Assembly (NCBI GenBank): GCA_002494645.1
Contig: DACE01000039.1
Coordinates: 1-21,453, forward strand
Source of the DNA: Euryarchaeota archaeon UBA256
GTDB lineage: Archaea; Thermoplasmatota; Poseidoniia; Poseidoniales; Poseidoniaceae
Reading direction: 5' to 3'
DNA length: 21,453 nt
Shown: in pieces, positions 1 through 6,179 of the stretch
Layout: each line of letters starts with the position of its first letter
How positions within the stretch are numbered: the first letter of the stretch is position 1
Program-made: the position numbers and the translations under genes
Notes under the pieces: model-generated
What the model was told of the DNA's origin: nothing
The model's database searches: none
The model's input: only the letters and a program-made list of their open reading frames with translations

Positions 1-305
1 CAGGGTATGTCAGGACTTTTTTTTCCTGCACGTCCTGCACATCGCTCGATCTCCTCCTTTTGGACTTCGCAGACCATAGGATTCTCTCCCACAGCCTTCG
101 CACCTTCGGCTTCGTTGGCTTGAAGTGCATCGGTGGCAGCGTGAGCCAGCCAGCGGACTTCGACATCGGTCGCATGTTCTCATTTTGATTCCCCTGAACC
201 CATGGTTGAATCACCGTATATCAAGGCACGGTCTCCATTCAACAACGACCACCATTGAGACGGGCCAATCTCCTGTGGACCAGAAATGAGCCTCCGTTGA
301 CTGTT
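1..305 (-). pseudogene. Possible broken or partial gene running off the left edge
   Basis: One minus-strand frame is open from 305 to 183, hits a TGA at 182-180, then stays open from 179 to the window edge. Both parts read like protein. The first contains LLNGDRALIYGDSTMGSG. The second is rich in Ala, Glu and Asp with many G-N-Y type codons (GCC, GAT, GAA, GTC). The GDSTMG stretch resembles GDSIMGG in the membrane protein at 4362-5243. There is no ATG in a suitable place: only two adjacent TTG codons lie before the TGA and only a late ATG after it. It could be a gene with a real or artefactual nonsense change, or chance. No function is proposed. The remaining bases up to 400 hold no tRNA, repeat or clear promoter that I can see. 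Confidence 0.22.
10..183 (-). CDS. Possible 57-residue four-CxxC zinc-ribbon-like protein
   Basis: This short minus-strand frame from an ATG at 183 overlaps the interrupted frame above. It encodes 57 residues with four CxxC pairs: C4/C7, C16/C19, C28/C31 (followed by Gly) and C49/C52. It is strongly basic and ends in a run of lysines. Such spacing is what a pair of zinc ribbons would show. Against it, the Arg codons are mostly CGA, AGA and AGG, and several Cys codons arise from GAT-GCx or GTGCAGG runs that look more natural in the neighbouring frame. No good Shine-Dalgarno site precedes it. Only one of the two overlapping frames is likely to be real. Confidence 0.2.
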   Translation of the reverse strand: MRTCDRCRSPLAGSRCHRCTSSQRSRRCEGCGRESYGLRSPKGGDRAMCRTCRKKKS

Positions 306-400
306 TCATTGAAGCTTGAGACCAGAAAAAGAAGGCTGTTGTCGGGTTAGAAATTTGACTCGGAAGAGAACAAGAGGCTAAATGGGAGGGCGCTCAGGTT

Positions 401-976
401 TTGGACATGGGCGAGATTGTTGTCGGCATCTCAGGCGCTTCGGGTGCCATCTACGGAAAGCGCCTCACGGAAGTGCTCTCAGACATGGGGAAAACGGTAC
501 GCCTCGTGGTCACCGACTCGGGTCGCTTGACGCTCAAGCACGAGTGTGACACAACCCCCGAAGAACTCGCTGAGGCTACCAGTGCAGTCCTCGAAGACGC
601 CAAAAACGTCGGTGCGAAATCAGCCTCTGGTTCCGCAAAAATTGACGCCGTTGTCATCTGCCCGTGCTCGGGAACCACCATCGGTAAACTCGCTGCAGGT
701 ATCTCCGACAATCTCGTGACACGCTCCGCTATCGTCGCAATGAAAGAGCGACGCAAACTCATCATCGTGCCCCGCGAAGCACCTTACGCCACCGTCCATC
801 TCGAAAACATGGCCAAACTCTCTAACTGGGACACCATCATCATTCCAGCCTCACCAGGTTTCTACAATCACCCGAAGAGCATCGACGACCTCGTGGACTT
901 TATCATCGCCCGGATTCTTGATCAAATCGGGATTGAACACCAGATTGGACGTCGTTGGACCGGCGACGAAATTTGA
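401..976 (+). CDS. ubiX: UbiX-type flavin prenyltransferase
   Basis: UbiX enzymes attach a dimethylallyl group to FMN, making the prenylated flavin cofactor used by UbiD-type decarboxylases. Visible family marks are the N-terminal GISGASGAIYG loop, CPCSGTTIGKLAAGISDNL in the middle, the VPREAP stretch, and the C-terminal PASPGFY followed by a helix ending LDQIGI. The 191-residue length is normal for the family. The start is either TTG at 401, ten bases after a GGGAGGG at 384-390, or ATG at 407; the spacing slightly favours TTG. It opens a run of six plus-strand genes and lies 59 bases before the peptidase gene. No UbiD partner is in the window, so the decarboxylase it serves is not shown here. 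Confidence 0.9.
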   Translation: MDMGEIVVGISGASGAIYGKRLTEVLSDMGKTVRLVVTDSGRLTLKHECDTTPEELAEATSAVLEDAKNVGAKSASGSAKIDAVVICPCSGTTIGKLAAGISDNLVTRSAIVAMKERRKLIIVPREAPYATVHLENMAKLSNWDTIIIPASPGFYNHPKSIDDLVDFIIARILDQIGIEHQIGRRWTGDEI

Positions 977-1035
977 GATGACTGGTCACCGCCGACTTCT
1001 TCAATGATGAAGACGACCGCATTATTGGTGCGACC

Positions 1036-2802
1036 ATGAGCGAAGCGAGCCAACGTGCTTTGACCGTTAAGGAACTCAAAGAGAAGTTAGCGCAGCACGG
1101 CCTTCCCGTTAGCGGAAAAAAGGCTGAACTGCTCGAACGCTTGGAAGCACACGAGGGTGTTGCACCAACCATCAGTCTCGAAGAAGAGGCTCCAGCGGAA
1201 GGTGATTTATTTCCTGAAGGTGAAGAAAAGGCACCATGGTGGCGAAGTACGGACATACTTACTCCGCAAGCACTCACCGCAATTGGCGTTGTCATCATCA
1301 TGGTGACTGCTGTCTTTGTCTTCCGCCCAGCATGGCTCGGATTCACTCCAAATTACGAGTACGACCTCATCGAGTACGATGCCACTCAAGCCCGCACCTT
1401 TGCTGAAGAACTCGTCGGCTACGGGCACGGAGATTGGGAAGGACGAATGAGCGGAACCACTGAAGAAGCCAACGTTTCAACCTACATTGATTCTCAATTT
1501 GCCGCTATGGGCATGGAAACCACACTCCACTCCTACCAGGTGCCCATGCATCACGTCAATTCAGAGCCGAGTCTCAGGATTTGCGTGCAAGGTCTTGCAG
1601 GTAACAGCCCGTGTGAGGGTCCTTTGGCTGCGGCAGCAGGTTCTCAAATCACGTCCTTCCAACATCGTGTGGATTACGTAATTCAGGGCTTTTCCGGGCA
1701 ATCTGAGTACACCTTTGACCAAGACGTCCCACTTACCTATCTCGGCAACGGCAGCGACGACGGCCTCTGGGCTAGTGCAGGAGGTACGGTTGGTTACGTC
1801 ATCAACAGCGGAACAAAGACGGGCAATACCGAATTCTTCTCAAAAGCAGCAGAAAATGATCTGGCGGGTTTGATTCGCGTCAACAAGGATTACAACTGCG
1901 GCAAAATCGAAGGCAATGATTGCGTCCCGATTTTCAAGGGAACGGGCATTGACGCTGTCAAAGAAGCCAACGGCGGCTCCATTCCAAGCGACATACCTTT
2001 TATCGCCATGTCCAAAGACGCAGGTGATATTCTCGAACAGGCCATCTTCAACGCTACTGGACCCACCGGAGTATTGGAGATGATCATTGACGTGACCAAC
2101 GACCAAGAGCGCACCATCTATGTCCCCTGTGGAGAAATCAAAGGACGCACTTCGGAACTCGTCATCGTTGGAGGACATCACGATACCGTTTACCACGGAC
2201 AAGGTGCAATTGACGATACTTCGGGTACTGCCAGCGTGCTTGAAATGGCACGCCAAATCTCCGAAGTTGTCAACGAGACCGGCAAACCCGACCGCACCCT
2301 ACGCTTCTGCACCTGGGGAGGAGAGGAAGAGGGGCTCTACGGTAGCCGTGCCTATGTTGAGGCCTTCCAGAACAGTTTGAAGGACAACCTTCGCCTTTAC
2401 ATCAACCTCGACATGAACCACGTTGACGCGGATTTCTCCAACCGAGGCAATAGCCTCCGGCTCTTTGGCAACACGCCCGAAGACATGGAGCATATCGGTC
2501 GCATCACCGAGTTGTACAAGAACGAACGCGATGAAGTCGCCGACCGCTACGACATCCAACTCGCCACCTACCAGGGCGCTCAAGGTGCGCCTGATGGTAT
2601 GCCGTACAATTCCGACCACGGTCCGTTCGTCTATGACTTGGGCAGCGAACAGCGTGGTCGTGCTGTTGTTTGCTACGGCAGCGGCAGTTGGGAATACCAC
2701 ACCTATCTTGACACCATGGACCGCTTCAACGAGGAGTCCCTGGGTGTTTCTGTGACCATCTACGGCACCTACATGCGCTTCCTCGCTTACTCGGACTACT
2801 GA
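1036..2802 (+). CDS. Membrane-anchored M28 metallopeptidase with N-terminal SAP domain
   Basis: The 588-residue protein has four parts. Residues 8-42 form a SAP domain (LTVKELKEKL, then SGKKAELLERL), a helix-loop-helix that binds nucleic acid in other proteins. Residues 45-66 are an acidic linker. Residues 79-97 are a single hydrophobic helix. The rest is an M28 zinc peptidase with a PA-like insert at roughly 235-345. The co-catalytic zinc ligands are all present: H381 (GGHHDTV), D393 (IDDTSG), E431 (GGEEEGLYGS, with E430 as general base), D459 (NLDM) and H555 (YHTYLDT). Family members are aminopeptidases or carboxypeptidases. Basic residues are few near the helix, so topology is inferred: SAP inside, peptidase outside. 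It sits between ubiX and a parvulin, 38 bases from the latter. The substrate is unknown. Confidence 0.9.
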   Translation: MSEASQRALTVKELKEKLAQHGLPVSGKKAELLERLEAHEGVAPTISLEEEAPAEGDLFPEGEEKAPWWRSTDILTPQALTAIGVVIIMVTAVFVFRPAWLGFTPNYEYDLIEYDATQARTFAEELVGYGHGDWEGRMSGTTEEANVSTYIDSQFAAMGMETTLHSYQVPMHHVNSEPSLRICVQGLAGNSPCEGPLAAAAGSQITSFQHRVDYVIQGFSGQSEYTFDQDVPLTYLGNGSDDGLWASAGGTVGYVINSGTKTGNTEFFSKAAENDLAGLIRVNKDYNCGKIEGNDCVPIFKGTGIDAVKEANGGSIPSDIPFIAMSKDAGDILEQAIFNATGPTGVLEMIIDVTNDQERTIYVPCGEIKGRTSELVIVGGHHDTVYHGQGAIDDTSGTASVLEMARQISEVVNETGKPDRTLRFCTWGGEEEGLYGSRAYVEAFQNSLKDNLRLYINLDMNHVDADFSNRGNSLRLFGNTPEDMEHIGRITELYKNERDEVADRYDIQLATYQGAQGAPDGMPYNSDHGPFVYDLGSEQRGRAVVCYGSGSWEYHTYLDTMDRFNEESLGVSVTIYGTYMRFLAYSDY

Positions 2803-2840
2803 AGCGAGGGGTTCAAAACAGAAATCAAGGTGGTGATGCT

Positions 2841-3131
2841 ATGGTGGAACCAAGTGCTTGGGCCTCACATATCTTGGTTGAATCCAAGAGTGAAGCCGTG
2901 CAAATCAAGGACAAAGTCGGTAAATTGAAGGATTTCCAGAAATTAGCCCGCAAGAAAAGCACCTGTCCGTCAAGTCAAAAAGGCGGAGATTTGGGCTGGT
3001 TTCGCAAAGGGCGCATGGTTCGAGAATTCGAAGAAGCTGTGTGGTCAACTCCCATCAAAACGGTGTCAACACCGGTCAAGACCCAATTCGGTTATCACCT
3101 GATTTGGGTTCACGAGCGTGACGAAGAGTGA
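2841..3131 (+). CDS. Parvulin-type peptidyl-prolyl cis-trans isomerase
   Basis: At 96 residues this is one stand-alone rotamase domain, close in size and pattern to E. coli Par10 (PpiC). It speeds cis-trans isomerisation of X-Pro bonds in folding proteins. The family signature runs in order: ASHILV (H10), CPSSQKGGDLGWF (C42, GGDLG 48-52), KGRMVREFEEAV (M59), and TQFGYHLIWV near the C-terminus (F83, H86). There is no signal peptide or membrane helix, so it should be cytoplasmic. A GGTGAT at 2831-2836 matches the 3' tail of the 16S rRNA in this window and supports the ATG. It ends 9 bases before folB, suggesting one transcript. Its side-by-side position with a peptidase may only reflect gene packing. 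Confidence 0.93.
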   Translation: MVEPSAWASHILVESKSEAVQIKDKVGKLKDFQKLARKKSTCPSSQKGGDLGWFRKGRMVREFEEAVWSTPIKTVSTPVKTQFGYHLIWVHERDEE

Positions 3132-3138
3132 GGTGATC
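3130..3138 (+). promoter_or_regulatory. Strong Shine-Dalgarno site deciding the GTG start of folB
   Basis: GAGGTGATC is fully complementary to GATCACCTC at the 3' tail of the 16S rRNA encoded at 21027-21453 (minus strand). It overlaps the stop codon of the parvulin gene and sits two bases before the GTG at 3141. This supports GTG as the start and suggests translation of the two genes is coupled. Confidence 0.75.
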
Positions 3139-3140
3139 TC

Positions 3141-3503
3141 GTGCAGTGGCGTATTGGACTCGAGGGCTACGAAGTAATGGCCACTCACGGCTATTACGGG
3201 TACGAACACGAAAGGGCCCAACCCTTCATCTTCACCGTTTGGGCCACATTAGGTCAAGGCTCAGCCATCCAAGAACTCGCTCAAACGCTCAACTATGCTG
3301 ACCTCCAACTCGCCATTGACAAGGTCATGCTGGAGCGTACAGAACCCATCCGCCTGATGGAAGAAATGGCCCAGCAAATCATTGACATCATCAGTACTCA
3401 TGATTGCGTATCGGAATTGAGCGTCCGTATCGAAAAGCCTGAGGCACCCTTGCCCCATCCGGGCGGATTGCCCGTTATTGAGGCGATTTGGCAGCGGACT
3501 TGA
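3141..3503 (+). CDS. folB: Dihydroneopterin aldolase (FolB family)
   Basis: FolB splits 7,8-dihydroneopterin to 6-hydroxymethyl-7,8-dihydropterin and glycolaldehyde in folate synthesis. The 120-residue length is normal. It shows the family pattern HGYYGYEHERAQPFIF with the expected pocket glutamate E22, LNYADL with Y52, LMEEMAQQI with E74, and the C-terminal IEKPEAPLP with the catalytic lysine K99. The GTG start is set by a very strong Shine-Dalgarno site. The next pathway step but one, dihydropteroate synthase, is encoded at 13962. Many archaea use an unrelated aldolase (MptD), so a bacterial-type FolB is notable here. A FolX-like epimerase in the same fold is the main alternative. Confidence 0.87.
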   Translation: MQWRIGLEGYEVMATHGYYGYEHERAQPFIFTVWATLGQGSAIQELAQTLNYADLQLAIDKVMLERTEPIRLMEEMAQQIIDIISTHDCVSELSVRIEKPEAPLPHPGGLPVIEAIWQRT

Positions 3504-3538
3504 GCGATGCTTAAACGCCACCTCGCCCAGCAACCATC

Positions 3539-4033
3539 ATGGTCATGACGGGGCGCATCTATGTTCCAAGTGCCGTTGAAGAGGGAGGTGCAGTGGTTGG
3601 TATGGGATGCTTTAGCACCCAAGAAACCGCCATGAACGTGCTTCGCTCCTTTCTCAAAAAATCCCATCAAGTCAGCCTTGAACGAGCCAGTATCGCCGCT
3701 TGGGAGGTCGACGTGGTGGGTGATGATGCGGTGACGGTGCTTTCTGAATTTGAATGCCGCCTCTGTCCCGTATGCCATCGCACGACCTTCTGGATTGACA
3801 TTGAGCGCTTCAAAGCCACCTGCTACGGCTCGGCTTGCGCGGCGTGGATTGAAGAGAGCAGCATTGAGGCCAACGTCATCAATTGTGGGTGGCCCCCGAC
3901 CCAATTTTCAGAACAGGTGGAAAGCATCGATGATGCCATGCGTTCACTTCGCCGCATCGCTGCCCGTGCAGAAGCAGCAGGGCTCTCAGCCCTTGATTCC
4001 GAGTTTCATATTGAACACGAACGGTTTAAGTAG
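3539..4033 (+). CDS. Unknown protein with a five-cysteine cluster
   Basis: I do not recognise this 164-residue protein. The notable part is a cysteine cluster, C73-x2-C76-x2-C79-H80, then C95 and C100, in a spacing that suggests a metal site (zinc ribbon-like or possibly iron-sulfur). C24 and C116 lie outside it. The C-terminus (about 125-164) is predicted helical and charged. There is no signal peptide or membrane segment. The start may be ATG at 3539 or 3545; no clear Shine-Dalgarno site precedes either. It lies 35 bases after folB and 20 before the next gene, so it is probably co-transcribed. A long open frame on the other strand (3398-3904) exists, but the ordered cysteine pattern and operon fit favour this one. 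Confidence 0.7.
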   Translation: MVMTGRIYVPSAVEEGGAVVGMGCFSTQETAMNVLRSFLKKSHQVSLERASIAAWEVDVVGDDAVTVLSEFECRLCPVCHRTTFWIDIERFKATCYGSACAAWIEESSIEANVINCGWPPTQFSEQVESIDDAMRSLRRIAARAEAAGLSALDSEFHIEHERFK

Positions 4034-4053
4034 GCTCACGACCTTCTAGTCAT

Positions 4054-4356
4054 ATGGAAAAACAACCCAACACCATACCTGCAACCGAAGAAAATCTACG
4101 ACTCACACAGGACGCGACACCCTTCAACCCCGCTGAACTTTCACGACCCTATCCTGTCATTGTAGATGGAATACTGGGTGTTGCTTCCGTGGGCAGTCAT
4201 GGAGCATACAGCGAACGAATTTACGTCAAACTTGAAGATGAGCACCCTGAAATTGGTCTCGAGTTCGGAACCAAATACTTCCGCATCGAAACACCAGGCA
4301 TCTGCCTTTGGGGTCACAACGGTCAATCCTTCACGATTGAGAAAATCGTTGACTGA
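4054..4356 (+). CDS. Unknown 100-residue soluble protein
   Basis: I do not recognise this protein. It has no cysteine pair, signal peptide or membrane helix. The first 30 residues look disordered (Pro, Thr, Glu, Asn). Residues 33-100 read as alternating strands (PVIVDGILGVASVG, RIYVKLEDE, KYFRIETPG, SFTIEKIVD), suggesting a small beta-rich domain. It is the last gene of the plus-strand run and ends 5 bases before the convergent stop of the membrane protein at 4362. The ATG has no strong Shine-Dalgarno site. The call as a gene rests on position and protein-like composition. Confidence 0.6.
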   Translation: MEKQPNTIPATEENLRLTQDATPFNPAELSRPYPVIVDGILGVASVGSHGAYSERIYVKLEDEHPEIGLEFGTKYFRIETPGICLWGHNGQSFTIEKIVD

Positions 4357-4361
4357 GCCGC

Positions 4362-5243
4362 CTATTCTTGGTCGTCACGACCTGCACGATAAGCAGCAAT
4401 CACTGCACGCGCTATGGCATCGGGGTCGTTGTTGACTTGCTTATCGATCTTCATACCCCCCATGATAGAATCACCTACCATCACTGAATCTGTTAATGAA
4501 AGTTTTTTGCCATCACGTTCTTCGTGTTCACGGTCGCTTAATTGTTGACTTAAAGAGGATTTGCTAGATTCAATCTCTTCTATCAATGTGTCTTTCTCTT
4601 GGACTTCTTCCTCCAACATGACGACCTTTGATTTTGTTTCCTTGAGTTCTTCTCTCAGTTCGTAAGCTTCCCCAATCGCCTCTTTCAATTGCTTGTCAAG
4701 TGCATCAAGTATTTCGTTAAAAGTGACTGGTTCGCTTCTTTCCTCCAGAGATTCTTGCTCTGAGGTTCCCTCTTGCAACGCGATTTCGGCGGGAGGATGC
4801 ACAGTTTCTGTTTGAGCGCTTCCTAACCCTCTTAGAATACTGGCACGCGCATTGGATTTAAGTCTTGTAATTTTCAGTGTATTCAAGAAACAAAACGCGA
4901 AACCCATCGCAAATAAGAGGGTTGCAAGCAAAAGGATTGAGGAGACAAGATCATCAGAGGATTCAACCCAAGTGTAGAAAAAAAGTTGTCCTTTACCAAA
5001 TGACAGCGTGACTGTCGCAATCATGACCAAGCCATACATCCATCCTAAAAAGAAAAATATGACAGTAAATCCGTCGTATGCATTTTCCTTTGACGCTAAT
5101 TCAAGGTCATCCAGGTCAAGTATCTGGTTCAATCGTTTATTCACAACAACATAGGACGTAAACCCAATCAAACCGATCAAACAGGATGCGACAACAGGGT
5201 CGATAAAGAGATTCAAGAATGAACCCAATAATGTAGATTCCAC
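4362..5243 (-). CDS. Unknown membrane protein with coiled coil and C-terminal DSVxxGD motif
   Basis: The 293-residue protein is not one I can name. Hydrophobic helices are at about 17-34, 58-82 and 99-121. A linker rich in Glu, Pro and Ser (140-171) leads to a long charged coiled coil (about 172-242). The tail holds LTDSVMVGDSIMGG at 250-263 followed by NNDPDAIARAVIAAYR (271-286). The same DSVxxGD core occurs in the small membrane protein at 20494-20896. Start is GTG at 5243, seven bases after GAGGG (5251-5255). It is flanked by convergent and divergent neighbours, so it is probably transcribed alone. Its base composition stands out: 40% and 42% G+C in two counted 60-base lines (4501-4560, 4921-4980), against 53-55% in lines of the M28 and carB genes, so it may be acquired. 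Confidence 0.85.
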   Translation of the reverse strand: MESTLLGSFLNLFIDPVVASCLIGLIGFTSYVVVNKRLNQILDLDDLELASKENAYDGFTVIFFFLGWMYGLVMIATVTLSFGKGQLFFYTWVESSDDLVSSILLLATLLFAMGFAFCFLNTLKITRLKSNARASILRGLGSAQTETVHPPAEIALQEGTSEQESLEERSEPVTFNEILDALDKQLKEAIGEAYELREELKETKSKVVMLEEEVQEKDTLIEEIESSKSSLSQQLSDREHEERDGKKLSLTDSVMVGDSIMGGMKIDKQVNNDPDAIARAVIAAYRAGRDDQE

Positions 5244-5345
5244 AGATAGACCCTCATTTCAATCAGATATGAGACTCCATTAATAGCCTTCCTAAGATGA
5301 TTCATCGAGACACAACTTCAAAACACACAATCTGCACTCTCAAAC

Positions 5346-6179
5346 ATGCCCGAAGGCCCTGAGATTCGTCAAGCAGCCGACCGCATTGGGAAGGCTCTTG
5401 TTGGAAAGACCATTCAGGCAGGTCAGTGGCCGTACCACACTCTCGAAGGGCGGAGAGGTCTCATCGAAGGCCACGAAGTTTTGAGTGTCACCAGCAGAGG
5501 TAAAGCCATGTTGATTCGATTCAGCAGCGGTTGGACAATGTACAGTCACAACCAACTCTACGGACGATGGACCGTTCACCTCAATACCACCAAGTACGAA
5601 TCTCGTCGCAGCCTACGGGCAGAATTTATCACCGAGCGTCATGCAGTACGTCTTTGGTCGGCGACCGACATCTCCCTCTTGCCTACACCAGAAGAAAACG
5701 GGCACTCCTTTCTACAGCGACTGGGCCCCGATGTCCTTGATGAGGATGTCACTGTCGGGGTTCTGGCCGACCACTTACGCTCAAAGAAAATCTATAGGAA
5801 GAAGGCTGCAACGCTCATGCTTGACCAGCGCTCCTTTGCGGGGCTGGGCAATTACCTCCGTTCAGAAATTCTTCATGGTGCTGGTGTTCACCCCGATGAC
5901 CGTCCGTGTGACCTCAACGAGCGTGTACTTGACAAATGGGCCAAGTGCATCAAAACCATCACGGTTCAGGCCTATGAACACAAAGGCGTCACCGTTGATT
6001 TGGCTGTAGCATCGGCCAGTAAATCGCGAGGAGAACCACGAAGAATGTGGCGCCATGCTGTGTTTTGTAGAAACGATCGCCCCTGTCTCACCTGCGGCGA
6101 CCTTGTGCTGCGAAAGCGTTACGCAGGACGGCGTTTGGATTATTGCCCGACCTGTCAGCCGTCTCAGCGTCCCTCATGA
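5346..6179 (+). CDS. nei: Endonuclease VIII (Nei), oxidised-pyrimidine DNA glycosylase/AP lyase
   Basis: Nei removes oxidised pyrimidines from DNA and nicks the abasic site in base excision repair. The protein starts MPEGPEIR: after removal of Met, Pro is the nucleophile and Glu the general acid. K53 (SRGKAML) matches the conserved Nei lysine. MYSHNQLYGRW and FLQRLGPDVL are almost as in E. coli Nei and separate it from Fpg. A helix-two-turn-helix region follows (about 125-215, LDQRSFAGLGNYLRSEIL), then a C-terminal zinc finger with C247/C250 and C267/C270 and the conserved GRR loop. Length 277 is slightly above E. coli's 263. It overlaps the convergent photolyase gene by 6 bases. Fpg/Nei proteins are uncommon in archaea, so bacterial origin is likely. 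Confidence 0.94.
   Translation: MPEGPEIRQAADRIGKALVGKTIQAGQWPYHTLEGRRGLIEGHEVLSVTSRGKAMLIRFSSGWTMYSHNQLYGRWTVHLNTTKYESRRSLRAEFITERHAVRLWSATDISLLPTPEENGHSFLQRLGPDVLDEDVTVGVLADHLRSKKIYRKKAATLMLDQRSFAGLGNYLRSEILHGAGVHPDDRPCDLNERVLDKWAKCIKTITVQAYEHKGVTVDLAVASASKSRGEPRRMWRHAVFCRNDRPCLTCGDLVLRKRYAGRRLDYCPTCQPSQRPS

Noticed and set aside
1..400. tRNA, CRISPR repeat or insertion-sequence end
   Set aside because: No T-arm consensus with matching stems, no repeated units and no terminal inverted repeats were found.
903..1346. 147-residue minus-strand open frame
   Set aside because: It is antisense to the ubiX end and to the SAP and membrane-helix part of the peptidase, both well supported.
3398..3904. 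168-residue minus-strand open frame
   Set aside because: It overlaps folB and the cysteine-cluster protein, both in an ordered plus-strand operon; the reading shows no recognisable motif.
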